From: JACMNW01 sp963708425
GTDB taxonomy: Bacteria > Pseudomonadota > Alphaproteobacteria > Rhodobacterales > Rhodobacteraceae
Length of the DNA stretch: 64,000 bases
Assembly: GCA_963708425.1 (NCBI GenBank)
Contig: OY970206.1
Coordinates: 3,348,001 to 3,412,000, forward strand
Reading direction: 5' to 3'
The notes under the pieces are model-generated. The model searched no databases, had not been told where the DNA came from, and saw only the letters and a list, made by a program, of their open reading frames with translations. Within the stretch, counting starts at the first letter, position 1, and the number at the start of each line of letters is the position of its first letter. Both the position numbers and the translations under genes were made by a program. Of the stretch, positions 27,681-36,629 are shown in pieces.

Positions 27681-28742
27681 ATGACACGACCACCTGCGCC
27701 TCCGACGTCTGCACAGCATGTAGCCCCACAGGCCGACCACGCAGACAAGGCACGTACGGCATTGCAGCGCATTGCCGATCTGCGGGCGTGGCTGTTTCTG
27801 GCCTTTCTTATCTTGGGTTTCGAGGCGTGGTCGCGGATCAGTTTTGGCGGCACATTCCTGTTCAACCCGTTCAACATCCAATCCATCGCCGTATTTGCGG
27901 TGGCACCGCTGCTGTTGGCGACCGGTCAGACCTTTGTGATCATCTCGGGCGGTATTGATCTGTCGATGGGCTTTATCATGGGCCTGGCGGCGGTCGTTGC
28001 GGCGCATGTGATCAACTGGGCCACGCCGGGCCTCGGCTTTGGGCTGGCGGTGCTGTTTGGCGGTATGGTCGCCGTACTGGTTGCAGCGCTGCCGGGGCTG
28101 GTGAACGGCATGTTGGTGGCATTGCTCAAGGTGCCGCCTTTCATCGGAACGTTGGGGATGTTTGGGGTGGCGCGCGGCGTCGCGTTCCTGCTGGCCGGCG
28201 GCACCACAGTTCCAGTGAAGAACGAAGTTTTTGCGGCCTTGGGTAATGGCAGGTTGTACGGTGTTCCCTACATCATCATGGTCACTGCGGTTTTTGTGCT
28301 GATCATGCATTACCTGCTAAGCCAGACTCGGTTTGGGCAGCACAATTATGCGATCGGTGCCAGTGCGCAGGCCGCCCGCCGGGCGGGGATCGACATCAAA
28401 TGGCACCTGCTGCGACTGTATATCCTTTCGGGCGCATGCGCGGGTCTTGCGGGCTTGCTTTACGCCGCCCGGTTCAGTGCCGGTGCAGCCCAAGCCGGCG
28501 AGCCGCTGTTGTTGGATTCCGTCGCCGCCGTGGTGATCGGCGGTGCCAGCCTTTTTGGCGGATCGGGCACAATTCTGGGCACAGTAGCCGGGGCGCTGGT
28601 CATCGCGGTCATCCAATACGGACTCGTGTTCATCAACGTCGCCCCATTCTGGCAGTTCATCAGCGTCGGTGTCGTGATCATCATCTCAGTGCTGATTGAT
28701 CAGGCTCAGCGGCGGTTTTCGGGGGGGCGTCAAAGTGAATGA
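27681..28742 (+). CDS. sugar ABC transporter permease (RbsC/FrcC-like)
   Basis: Start ATG 27681 is preferred to 27639, which would overlap the hairpin tail. The 353-aa protein has an N-terminal cytoplasmic stretch (about 40 residues) and eight to ten TM helices. It has the family motifs FVIISGGIDLSMGFIMGLAAVVAA (near 95-118), NGMLVALLKVPPFIGTLGMFGVARG and AAVVIGGASLFGGSGTILGT. It forms the homodimeric channel of the ribose/fructose-type importer. The stop overlaps the ATPase start (GTG at 28735) by 8 nt. Confidence 0.92.
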   Translation: MTRPPAPPTSAQHVAPQADHADKARTALQRIADLRAWLFLAFLILGFEAWSRISFGGTFLFNPFNIQSIAVFAVAPLLLATGQTFVIISGGIDLSMGFIMGLAAVVAAHVINWATPGLGFGLAVLFGGMVAVLVAALPGLVNGMLVALLKVPPFIGTLGMFGVARGVAFLLAGGTTVPVKNEVFAALGNGRLYGVPYIIMVTAVFVLIMHYLLSQTRFGQHNYAIGASAQAARRAGIDIKWHLLRLYILSGACAGLAGLLYAARFSAGAAQAGEPLLLDSVAAVVIGGASLFGGSGTILGTVAGALVIAVIQYGLVFINVAPFWQFISVGVVIIISVLIDQAQRRFSGGRQSE

Positions 28743-29505
28743 GATGCCATCCAAACCCATCCGAGTTGGCGAGCCACTGCTAGAGGTTCGCAACCTTTCG
28801 AAGAATTTTGGCCCGGTGCAGGCTTTGAATGACCTGTCGATGATGGTCCGCGCGGGCGAGGTCGTGGCTCTTGCAGGTGACAATGGTGCCGGCAAGACGA
28901 CGCTGATCAAGGCAATTTCGGGGGTCTATCAACCGTCATCCGGCGAGATACTCCTGAAAGGTACTCCCGTCACCTTTTCCTCGCCACAAGAGGCGCGCGA
29001 CAAGGGGATAGAGACGATCTATCAGGATTTGGCGCTGGCCGATAACCTGACCATCGGTGCGAACATCTTTCTTGGACGCGAGCCGATGCGCCGGGCCTTC
29101 GGCATTCTGCCAGTTCTGGACCGCGCCAAAATGGCGGAGGCCGCGAAATCCACCATGGCGCTGCTGGACTTCCACGTTAGCCGCCTTGACGCGCCGGTAT
29201 CCAACTTTTCGGGCGGCCAGCGGCAAGCGGTGGCGATCGGTCGTGCCGTCTATTGGGACGCGCAAATCCTGATCATGGACGAACCAACAGCAGCTTTGGG
29301 TGTTCCGGAACAACGCAAAGTGATCTCGCTGATCCATCAGCTAAAGGCACAGGGCAGGGGCGTCATTTTCATCTCGCACAATCTGCAAGACATCTTTGCA
29401 GTGGCCGACCGGATCGTGGTGCTGCGCCGTGGCGTGCAAGCAGGAGAGCGACGGATTTCCGACACCACTCATGACGAAGTGGTAAAGATGATGGTTGGCG
29501 GCTAG
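28735..29505 (+). CDS. sugar ABC transporter ATP-binding protein, single-domain (FrcA-like)
   Basis: A GTG start at 28735 is favoured by a GGGGGGCG tract 7 nt upstream; ATG 28744 is the alternative. The 256-aa protein has one ATPase domain: Walker A LAGDNGAGKTTLIKAI, signature NFSGGQRQAVAIGRAV, Walker B ILIMDEPTAALG and H-loop ISHN. RbsA homologues usually have two fused ATPase domains (about 500 aa); the single-domain form matches FrcA and must dimerise. It overlaps the permease by 8 nt and precedes the kinase by 4 nt. Confidence 0.92.
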   Translation: MNEMPSKPIRVGEPLLEVRNLSKNFGPVQALNDLSMMVRAGEVVALAGDNGAGKTTLIKAISGVYQPSSGEILLKGTPVTFSSPQEARDKGIETIYQDLALADNLTIGANIFLGREPMRRAFGILPVLDRAKMAEAAKSTMALLDFHVSRLDAPVSNFSGGQRQAVAIGRAVYWDAQILIMDEPTAALGVPEQRKVISLIHQLKAQGRGVIFISHNLQDIFAVADRIVVLRRGVQAGERRISDTTHDEVVKMMVGG

Positions 29506-29509
29506 GGGC

Positions 29510-30481
29510 ATGTCCGGGGTCTGTATCGGGTCTATCGGTGAGTTGCTGGTTGAATTTGTCTGTTCCGAAAAAGATGGGCGTAACTTACGGGCGTCATCCT
29601 ACGAGGGGCCATTTCCCAGCGGCGCACCGGGGATATTCATTGATCAGGCTGCGCGCATAGCGGCGGACTTCGGGGGGCGCACCGTCTTTGCCGGGGCCGT
29701 TGGGGATGATGCTTTCGGCACCGTCTTGTTGCAGCGGCTGACAGCAGACGGCGTCGATCCGGGCCTGATCGGTGTGGTGGAGGGTGTGCCAACGGGAACG
29801 GCGTTCGTCAGCTACAACAGCGATGGCAGCCGGGACTTTGTCTTCAACATTGCCCATTCGGCGGCGGCGCATCTGCCCGACCTGGCCGAGATTGAGGCGG
29901 GGTTCTTGGCGGCTGGTATCAATGCCCTGCACATTTCCGGCACGACGCTGGGCGATCCCGGGATGCGCGCCAGTGCTGTTGATCTGTGTGAACGACTGCA
30001 TAAGCGCGCGGTGGCGATTTCAATCGATCCCAACATCCGAACGGAACTGATGTCGGATCACGGCTATCTGACCGCGGTGCGTCAGATTATGGCGCTTGCC
30101 AGTTACGTTCTGCCGTCTGACGCAGACGCCGATCTTTTGTTCCCCGGTGAAGCTTTTGCCGACTGGTCAGCACGATTGCTTGCAGCGTCCGCCCGGGCAG
30201 TGGTGCTGAAGCGGGGTGATCTCGGCTGCATCGGACGAGACGCAACTGGTACCTATGCTTTAGATGCGCATTCGGTGGTCATGGTTGACCCCACCGGAGC
30301 AGGCGATTGTTTTTGCGCGACTTTTGTCACGTTGATGGTCGCAGGGCAGTCAATGCCCCAAGCCCTAGCGCGGGCGAATGCCGCCGGGGCTCTTGCGGTA
30401 ACCCGACTGGGGCCGATGGAGGGGAATTCATCGCTTGCCGAATTGAGCGTCCTTCTGACCGCCCTCAAGACTAAAGGATAG
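29510..30481 (+). CDS. PfkB-family carbohydrate kinase
   Basis: ATG 29510 follows AGGGG and the ABC stop by 4 nt. The 323-aa protein has the ribokinase fold: GSIGELLVEF with the substrate Gly-Glu region, FGGRTVFAGAVGDDAFG (PfkB signature 1), ISIDPNIR, and the signature 2/catalytic motif VDPTGAGDCFCATFV (catalytic Asp near residue 265). It phosphorylates a sugar or a sugar-1-phosphate. In this cluster it may produce the monophosphate for the epimerase or the bisphosphate for the LacD/YihT-type aldolase; sequence alone does not decide. Confidence 0.92.
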   Translation: MSGVCIGSIGELLVEFVCSEKDGRNLRASSYEGPFPSGAPGIFIDQAARIAADFGGRTVFAGAVGDDAFGTVLLQRLTADGVDPGLIGVVEGVPTGTAFVSYNSDGSRDFVFNIAHSAAAHLPDLAEIEAGFLAAGINALHISGTTLGDPGMRASAVDLCERLHKRAVAISIDPNIRTELMSDHGYLTAVRQIMALASYVLPSDADADLLFPGEAFADWSARLLAASARAVVLKRGDLGCIGRDATGTYALDAHSVVMVDPTGAGDCFCATFVTLMVAGQSMPQALARANAAGALAVTRLGPMEGNSSLAELSVLLTALKTKG

Positions 30482-30485
30482 AACC

Positions 30486-31562
30486 ATGCCGCCAAAGGAA
30501 AGCCGATTGCTGCGTGTGGGTGTGCTGGGCTGCGGCCCCATCGCCCAGGCTGCACATTTCGAAGCCTGCACTAAGGCGCGCAATGCCGAACTATACGCGA
30601 TCTGCGATGTCGCCGATGATCTGCGCGACCGCATGGCTGCAACTCATGCGCCGACGCGGTCCTATGATGACTACGACAAAATGCTGGCCGACCCGGCGCT
30701 GGAGGCAGTGATCATCGCCACCTCAGATGCCTTTCATGTGGCGGCCGCCTTGCGCGCGTTACAGGCCGGCAAGCATGTGCTGTGTGAAAAGCCGCTGGCT
30801 GTGGCAGTGGAAGATGCGGAAAGTTTGCGGGCGGCGGTAAAGTCGTCGGGCAAGACGCTGCAAGTTGGCCATATGAAGCGCTTTGATGCCGGGCTGCAGG
30901 CGGCAAAAGCTTTTATCGATGGGCCGATGGGCCAAATGGTGGCAATGAAGGCGTGGTACTGCGACAGCACTCACCGATACCCGATGACTGACGCCGTGCA
31001 GCCCCTGATGGTTACGTCAAAGGCGGCGCGCAAACCGTCCGAAAACCCAAAGGCCGACCTTGATCGGTACTACATGCTGGCGCACGGCAGCCATCTGGTT
31101 GACACGGCCCGCTACTTTGCGGGCGACATTTTGGCAGTCGATGCGCGGCTGCTGAACCGGGCAGGTATCCGCTGCTGGTTCATTGATGTCGAATTCGCCA
31201 ATGGCGTTCTTGGTCATCTTGACCTTACCGTCGCCGTGCGAATGGATTGGCATGAGGGCTTTCAGATCTATGGCGAGCAAGGCTCGATCTTGGGGAAAAC
31301 CTACAACCCGTGGTACTACAAAACCTCTGAAGTCGATATCTTTCGCGAAGCCGATGGCACCACCAGCCGCGTCCTGGGTGCCGACGGTCATTTCTACCGC
31401 CGCCAGCTGGAGGGATTTGCCGATACCATCCTGAACGGTACCCCGCAAGAAGGCGCCGATCTCGAAGACGGTATCGCTGCCGTCCGGGCGATGGTGGCAA
31501 TTGCGCGATCTGTGGGTACGGGCCAGCCGGTGCGATTGGCTGATGTGACGGGCGCGTTATGA
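30486..31562 (+). CDS. Gfo/Idh/MocA-family NAD(P)-dependent oxidoreductase
   Basis: The 358-aa protein has the Rossmann motif VGVLGCGPIAQAAH (residues 10-23), VIIATSDAFH, and the family motif LCEKPLAV with the catalytic Lys near 100. The C-terminal alpha/beta domain contains the HGSHLVDTARYFAGD segment with the conserved Asp/His. Members oxidise sugars such as inositol, glucose or 1,5-anhydrofructose at secondary carbons. It is 4 nt downstream of the kinase and overlaps the TIM-barrel gene by ATGA, so it acts in the same pathway. Confidence 0.92.
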   Translation: MPPKESRLLRVGVLGCGPIAQAAHFEACTKARNAELYAICDVADDLRDRMAATHAPTRSYDDYDKMLADPALEAVIIATSDAFHVAAALRALQAGKHVLCEKPLAVAVEDAESLRAAVKSSGKTLQVGHMKRFDAGLQAAKAFIDGPMGQMVAMKAWYCDSTHRYPMTDAVQPLMVTSKAARKPSENPKADLDRYYMLAHGSHLVDTARYFAGDILAVDARLLNRAGIRCWFIDVEFANGVLGHLDLTVAVRMDWHEGFQIYGEQGSILGKTYNPWYYKTSEVDIFREADGTTSRVLGADGHFYRRQLEGFADTILNGTPQEGADLEDGIAAVRAMVAIARSVGTGQPVRLADVTGAL

Positions 31563-32389
31563 TGCGGTTGGGGATTTTTGCTAAAACCTTCGCGGGCAAT
31601 GACGCTGCTACGGTGCTGGATGCCGCCCGGGTGGCTGGGTTTGCGACGGTTCAGTACAACATGGCTTGCTCTGGCCTTGCCGCAATGCCGGACGCCCTGA
31701 CGCCCGAACAAATCGCCGACGTAGCTGCCGCCAGTGCCGCAAAAGGCGTCTCGATTGCGGCGGTGTCCGGCACCTACAACATGATCCACCCCGACCCAGC
31801 AGTTCGCGACATTGGGTTGCGACGTTTGGCAGTGTTGATCCGGGCTGCGCCGGGTATGGGCATACCGATGGTGACGCTTTGCACCGGTACCCGTGACACG
31901 CAAGACCAGTGGCGCGGGCATCCTGATAACGCGTCTCCCAGTGCTTGGCGCGACTTGGTTGGCGAAATGGCCAAGGCCTGTACGTTGGCCGAACGCTCGG
32001 GTGTAATTCTGGGGATCGAACCGGAACTGGCCAATGTTGTTGATAGCGCCCCCCGCGCCCGCACCCTGATCGACACGCTGCAAAGCCCGAACTTGGCTGT
32101 CGTTTTGGACCCCGCGAACCTGTTCGAAGTGGCCCCGCTGGAAACGCAGCGCGACATGATCTCGAGTGCAGTCGATCTTTTGGCCGACCGGATCGTTATG
32201 GCTCATGCCAAAGACCGGGATCCGACGGGAGGGTTTGTAACGGCGGGGCAGGGTGTCGTTGACTTCCCTCACTTCCTAAGCCGTCTGAAGAGCGCCGGAT
32301 TTGAGGGTGATCTGGTAACCCACGGATTGACCGAAGCGGAAGCCCCGGCTGTGGCGACCTATCTTTCGCAGGCATTGGCGCGGCTATGA
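31559..32389 (+). CDS. sugar phosphate isomerase/epimerase (xylose-isomerase-like TIM barrel)
   Basis: The 276-aa AP-endonuclease-2 fold protein begins MMRLGIFAKTF; either of the two adjacent ATGs is possible. Metal-ligand positions typical of the family are seen: the Glu in GVILGIEPELANV, the Asp in AVVLDPANLFEV, the His and Asp of MAHAKDRDPTGG and the Glu in the last strand region (GFEGDLVTHGLTEAEA). It probably isomerises or epimerises a keto-sugar or its acid. It overlaps its neighbours on both sides by 4 nt. Confidence 0.9.
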   Translation: MMRLGIFAKTFAGNDAATVLDAARVAGFATVQYNMACSGLAAMPDALTPEQIADVAAASAAKGVSIAAVSGTYNMIHPDPAVRDIGLRRLAVLIRAAPGMGIPMVTLCTGTRDTQDQWRGHPDNASPSAWRDLVGEMAKACTLAERSGVILGIEPELANVVDSAPRARTLIDTLQSPNLAVVLDPANLFEVAPLETQRDMISSAVDLLADRIVMAHAKDRDPTGGFVTAGQGVVDFPHFLSRLKSAGFEGDLVTHGLTEAEAPAVATYLSQALARL

Positions 32390-33183
32390 AACCGACACGC
32401 TGGCTGATCCGCGATGGTGTAAGGTTGGCGGTCTATAGCGGGGGCAAAAGTGGCCCGTCGCTGGTGTTCCAACATGGGTTATGTGGCGATGCCAACCAGA
32501 TTGCCGAAGCAATGCAAGGGCTTGGCGATCAGCAGTGGCAGGGCCTCGAATGTCGTGGCCATGGTGCCTCGGACATGGGCGATGTTTCGATTGCTGTTTT
32601 CGCAGATGATGTTGCCGCATTAATCGAAACTATGGACCCGCCAGTCGTGTTGTGTGGCATTTCGATGGGTGCTGCGATTGCCACGCGGTTGGCGGTAACT
32701 CGTCCGGACCTGGTACGTGCATTGGTGCTGGTTCGCCCCGCGTGGGTAACGATGTCGGCCCCCGAGAATATGGCCCCGAATGCCGAAGTCGGTGCGTTGC
32801 TGGCGCGTCTGCCAGCGCCTGAAGCGCGCGCCTTGTTTAGCTGCAGCCCAACCGCGCAACGGCTCGCAACGGACGCACCCGACAATCTGAAATCGTTGAT
32901 GGGTTTTTTTGACCGCATTCCGCAACAGGCGACGGCGCGCCTGCTATCGATCATTTCCGCCGATGGTCCGGGCATTTCGACTGCCGATCTGATATCCTTG
33001 CGCCAACCCGCACTGGTTTGCGGCACAGCAGAAGACGCTATTCACCCCACAGCCCATGCGCAGGCGCTGGCCGCCCTGATCCCCGATGCCCGGCACGTCG
33101 ACTTGCCACCGAAATTCCGTGACAAGGCCGCACATCTGGCAGCCTTGTCCGTCGCAATGTCCCAGTTTCTTAAGGAGGTTTAA
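32386..33183 (+). CDS. alpha/beta-fold hydrolase
   Basis: The 265-aa protein has the oxyanion segment FQHGLCGDANQ, the nucleophile elbow VLCGISMGAAIATRL (Ser near residue 91) and a late acid-His pair around CGTAEDAIHPT and KFRDKAAHLAAL. It could be a lactonase or an esterase that releases the product of the Gfo/Idh/MocA enzyme, but this rests only on position in the operon (ATGA overlap upstream, 3 nt before the epimerase). Confidence 0.86.
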   Translation: MKPTRWLIRDGVRLAVYSGGKSGPSLVFQHGLCGDANQIAEAMQGLGDQQWQGLECRGHGASDMGDVSIAVFADDVAALIETMDPPVVLCGISMGAAIATRLAVTRPDLVRALVLVRPAWVTMSAPENMAPNAEVGALLARLPAPEARALFSCSPTAQRLATDAPDNLKSLMGFFDRIPQQATARLLSIISADGPGISTADLISLRQPALVCGTAEDAIHPTAHAQALAALIPDARHVDLPPKFRDKAAHLAALSVAMSQFLKEV

Positions 33184-33186
33184 GCC

Positions 33187-33882
33187 ATGCCCCGCCCCGC
33201 ACAAGACTGGATGGAACACCTGCCGCGTACGCGGCTGTTGGCCGAATACTCGATGTGGTCGGCCAACTTGATCCGGTTGGCAGACGATCTGACCCGCATC
33301 TCACCATATGCCGATATTCTGCATGTTGACGTGGCCGACGGTCACTTCGCCCCGGCGCTGCTGTTCTTCCCCGACCTAGTGGCACGGTTGCGCGATCTAA
33401 CGGCGCTGCCCATACACGTGCATCTGATGGTGTCCGACGCCGTGCTGTTGGCGCAAATCGACCAGTTTGCCGAAGCTGGGGCAGATTTGATCAGCCTGCA
33501 TGTCGAAAACGCTAACGTGGCCGACGTGGCCTTGGACCGGATTGCAAGTCATGGGCTAAAGGCAGGAATGGTGCTGCGGGTGGAAACGCCCGTTGTGCAA
33601 GCCGCACCTTGGCTGTCGCGACTTGAGATGCTGACGTTGCTTGGGACGGCGATTGGAGTAAAAGGGCAGGGCCTTGATCCGACCGCCACCGTTCGGCTGC
33701 GGGAGGCCGCGAAGATGATCGCCGCCACAGGCCGACGCATCGTGCTTGCCGCAGACGGAGGTATCCGCGACACCACGGTTCCCTTGTTACGAAACGCCGG
33801 GGCTGAGACAGTAGTAATGGGCTCACTCGCGTTCGGCGCACCGGATCTTGCCGAACGCACGCGCTGGCTGCACGGGCTGTAG
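33187..33882 (+). CDS. ribulose-phosphate 3-epimerase family protein (Rpe/AlsE-like)
   Basis: The 231-aa TIM barrel retains the metal ligands of the family: HVDVADGHFAP (His and Asp near residues 45-47), HVHLMV (His near 77) and LAADGGI (Asp near 190). It starts after AAGGAGG, a strong ribosome-binding site. The N-terminus (LLAEYSMWSANLIRLADDL) differs from the usual APSILSADF of housekeeping Rpe, so a catabolic role such as allulose-6-phosphate epimerisation is more likely than the Calvin/pentose-phosphate step. It ends the plus-strand sugar operon. Confidence 0.88.
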   Translation: MPRPAQDWMEHLPRTRLLAEYSMWSANLIRLADDLTRISPYADILHVDVADGHFAPALLFFPDLVARLRDLTALPIHVHLMVSDAVLLAQIDQFAEAGADLISLHVENANVADVALDRIASHGLKAGMVLRVETPVVQAAPWLSRLEMLTLLGTAIGVKGQGLDPTATVRLREAAKMIAATGRRIVLAADGGIRDTTVPLLRNAGAETVVMGSLAFGAPDLAERTRWLHGL

Positions 33883-33897
33883 GTTTTTGCAGCGCTG

Positions 33898-33911
33898 TGC
33901 AAACGTATGCA
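33898..33911. promoter_or_regulatory. CG-centred palindrome upstream of the HisD-family gene (regulon site A)
   Basis: TGCAAACGTATGCA is a near-perfect 14-bp palindrome, 83 nt before the ATG at 33994. It matches three other sites at 49188, 49211 and 51653 in this window. Confidence 0.5.
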
Positions 33912-33993
33912 GAAAAGCTTCTCCTGCACATAAAACGGTGTTACTTCTGGCAAAAGCGCGCCTGCATATGATTACTTGAACCGGGGAAACGCC

Positions 33994-35292
33994 ATGGAAA
34001 ACCAGCCGCCTATGCAATTTACCTTTCCTGGCATTCGCTGGTTGAAGGCCCCTAACCGTGAAAACGCGGTCGATACGGCGCATATCGCGGACACGGTTGC
34101 AAAGGTGCTAGCCGATGTGCGGCGGAACGGTGACGCTGCGGTGCGCGCCTATTCGGTGAAGTTTGACAAGTCTGAACTCGACATGTTTGAAGTGCCGATG
34201 GCCGACCGTCTGGCGGCCGTGGCTGAACTCGACCCGCAGACCCGCGCTGACACCGAATTTGCGATCAGCAATGTCACTGCTTTTGCCAAGGCGCAGTTGG
34301 CCACCATCCTGCCCTTGGAGGTGGAAATACGCCCGGGCGTTTTCATGGGGCACCGGGTGATCCCGATTGAACGTGTGGGCTGCTATGTGCCCGGGGGCCG
34401 TTTTCCCCTGCTATCCGCCCCTATCATGACTATCGTTCCCGCCAAAGTGGCGGGCGTGGATGAGGTCATTGCCTGCCTGCCGCCAAACGCCCACCGCGCC
34501 ATGATTGCGGGCTGCCATCTTGCCGGGGCCGACCGGATTTTCCGTATCGGCGGCGCTCAGGCGATTGCGGCAATGGCTTTCGGGACGGAGACTGTGCCGC
34601 AGGTCGTCAAGATCGTCGGCCCCGGCAACGCCTTTGTGAACGAGGCTAAACGGCAGGTCTTTGGCCCCGTCGGCATCGACCAGCTCGCAGGCCCGTCAGA
34701 GATTTACACCTTGGCCGACAGCACCGGCGATGCGGAAATGCTGGCCACCGACATGCTGGCGCAGGCCGAACATGATGTCCGAACGAGGGTGGGCCTGATC
34801 ACCACCGACGCAGGGGTGGCCGCCAAGGTAATGGCCGAGGTCGAGGCGCAGCTTGCAACGTTATCAACAGCCCATGTGGCAGGCCCCGCATGGCGCGACA
34901 TGGGCGAGATTGCAATTTGTGACAGCGAGGATGCGATGATTGCCTATTCCGATTTCGTCGCCTCGGAACATTTGCAGGTGCATACTGCTGACCCGCACGC
35001 CATGGCGAAACGTCTGCGCAACTATGGCTCGCTGTTCATCGGCGAATTGGCAAGTGTGGTCTATTCGGACAAATGCTCAGGCACCAACCACACGCTTCCG
35101 ACCATGGCGGCGGGCCGCTATACCGGTGGGCTGTGGGTCGGGGCTTATGTAAAAATCGCGACGCATCAATGGCTTGATGAACGCGGCGTGGCTACCGTTG
35201 GCCCCCCGGCAGCGCGGCAAAGTGCAAGCGAAGGTCTGGAAGGCCATCGCCGCGCCGCGCAGTTGCGGCTTGACCGGATTCAGGCGCGCTAA
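33994..35292 (+). CDS. HisD-family dehydrogenase (histidinol-dehydrogenase-like, catabolic)
   Basis: ATG 33994 follows GGGGA. The 432-aa protein keeps the HisD catalytic and zinc residues: AQAEHD (Gln/His), ASEHLQVHT (Glu-His pair), SDKCSGTNHTLPT (Asp) and LEGHRRAAQLR (His). It also has the NAD-binding VGPGNAFVNEAKRQVFG. No other histidine-biosynthesis gene is near and a second HisD relative lies at 42937-44247, so a role in oxidising a catabolic diol or amino alcohol is more likely than histidine synthesis. It is transcribed alone, behind operator-like site A, and converges with the amidase gene with a 4-nt overlap of the two 3' ends. Confidence 0.86.
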   Translation: MENQPPMQFTFPGIRWLKAPNRENAVDTAHIADTVAKVLADVRRNGDAAVRAYSVKFDKSELDMFEVPMADRLAAVAELDPQTRADTEFAISNVTAFAKAQLATILPLEVEIRPGVFMGHRVIPIERVGCYVPGGRFPLLSAPIMTIVPAKVAGVDEVIACLPPNAHRAMIAGCHLAGADRIFRIGGAQAIAAMAFGTETVPQVVKIVGPGNAFVNEAKRQVFGPVGIDQLAGPSEIYTLADSTGDAEMLATDMLAQAEHDVRTRVGLITTDAGVAAKVMAEVEAQLATLSTAHVAGPAWRDMGEIAICDSEDAMIAYSDFVASEHLQVHTADPHAMAKRLRNYGSLFIGELASVVYSDKCSGTNHTLPTMAAGRYTGGLWVGAYVKIATHQWLDERGVATVGPPAARQSASEGLEGHRRAAQLRLDRIQAR

Positions 35293-36629
35293 AGGCTTGG
35301 ATGCAACGCCGAATGATCGGTGGCACGCTCATACGCATTACCTATCTGGCATAACGTTGTTTCGGAATGGTCCGATCCGACCAGTTGCATACCCATCGGC
35401 AGGCCCATGTGGAACCCGATTGGCACGGCAAGTACCGGATGACCAGTGACGTTGAAGGGCAGGGTGCGCATCGCGGTCCATACGGCGCGATCGACGGCAA
35501 AGTCAGAGAACGGCGGGGCGGTCGATAGGACGTTTGCTGTGGTGACCGCGTCGTAGCGACCAAGGACAGCGGCAAATTCTGTACGATATCGCTGCGCCTG
35601 GATGCGTGCTGCCGCAAATTCTGATCGAGTGATGTGCTTGCCCGACAATAGCGTTTCCACTGCCTGCTTGCCGTAAAGCCCGTTGGCCATCGCCGACTTG
35701 TGCACTTCAAGGGCCTGATATTGCAGCAAAGTGATCCCGACCGCCTCAACCTCTGCATAGTCTGGGAGAAAGATCATCTCGACGACCAGCCCCTGAAGGC
35801 TTAGGTCCGACATTGCTTGATCCATCGCCACCAGAAGCTCCGGCGCGGTCGCTGGATCGCGGGCAAACCAGTCACGCGCATAGCCGATCCGCAGGCCGCG
35901 GACGGGTTGCCCAAGTTGCGCTGTGGCGGATACTCCCATCGCCTCGGACACCACCGCCGCATCGGCAACGCTCGCCGCAATAACACCGATATGGTCAAGG
36001 TCCGCCGACAACCGAAAAACGCCGGCGCGCGGCACGGTATCGAAGGTCGGTTTCAGCCCCACCACACCGCAATAGCAGGCCGGACTGCGGATCGACCCAC
36101 CGGTATCGGTGCCAATAGCCGCCCGTACCATGCCGGATGCGACCGCCGCTGCCGAGCCCGACGACGACCCGCCGGTAATGTGATCCGGGTTCCAAGGGTT
36201 CACCGGTGCTGGATTTGGGCCGTCGAAACTGGGGCCGACGAGGGCGTATTCATAAGTGGCGACCTTGCCCAAGGGAACAGCCCCTTGGGCGCGTAGGCGG
36301 GCGACAACTTCTGCGTCCTGCGCGGCGAGGGTCTTGGGCTGATGGTATGATCCACAGGTCGTGGGAACACCCTGCATGTCGATCAAGTCTTTGATCGCGA
36401 AGCCTATTCCTTGCATCGGGCCATGATCCATGCCTGCCGTAAAATCAGCGTCTGCCTGTGCCGCTGCTGCCAAAGCCTGATCCGATGTGACAGCCACGAA
36501 GGCGCGGATGCGCGGGTTCAGCGCCGCTATCCGGGCTAACTGCGCCTCTGCAAGTTCCGTTGCAGTCAGAGTGCCTGCGCGAAAGGCGGCTCCGGCTTCG
36601 GCGATGGACAGGCGGGTCGGGTCTGTCAC
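35289..36629 (-). CDS. amidase (GatA/AtzF-type amidase-signature enzyme)
   Basis: A GTG start at 36629 overlaps the RraA-like stop as GTGA, giving 446 aa. The Ser-cisSer-Lys triad is visible: Lys in FAIKDLIDMQGVPTT, cis-Ser in GGSSSGSAAAVASG and the nucleophile Ser in GTDTGGSIRSPACYCG. The family hydrolyses amides, carbamates or aryl-amides. It is the last gene of the 14-gene NTF2-rich operon, so it may release ammonia from the end product. Its stop codon overlaps that of the convergent HisD-family gene. Confidence 0.9.
   Translation of the reverse strand: MTDPTRLSIAEAGAAFRAGTLTATELAEAQLARIAALNPRIRAFVAVTSDQALAAAAQADADFTAGMDHGPMQGIGFAIKDLIDMQGVPTTCGSYHQPKTLAAQDAEVVARLRAQGAVPLGKVATYEYALVGPSFDGPNPAPVNPWNPDHITGGSSSGSAAAVASGMVRAAIGTDTGGSIRSPACYCGVVGLKPTFDTVPRAGVFRLSADLDHIGVIAASVADAAVVSEAMGVSATAQLGQPVRGLRIGYARDWFARDPATAPELLVAMDQAMSDLSLQGLVVEMIFLPDYAEVEAVGITLLQYQALEVHKSAMANGLYGKQAVETLLSGKHITRSEFAAARIQAQRYRTEFAAVLGRYDAVTTANVLSTAPPFSDFAVDRAVWTAMRTLPFNVTGHPVLAVPIGFHMGLPMGMQLVGSDHSETTLCQIGNAYERATDHSALHPSL

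Noticed and set aside
33994..35292. Assignment as the histidine-biosynthesis gene hisD
   Set aside because: No his genes nearby, a catabolic neighbourhood and a second HisD relative in the same cluster argue for a catabolic paralogue.
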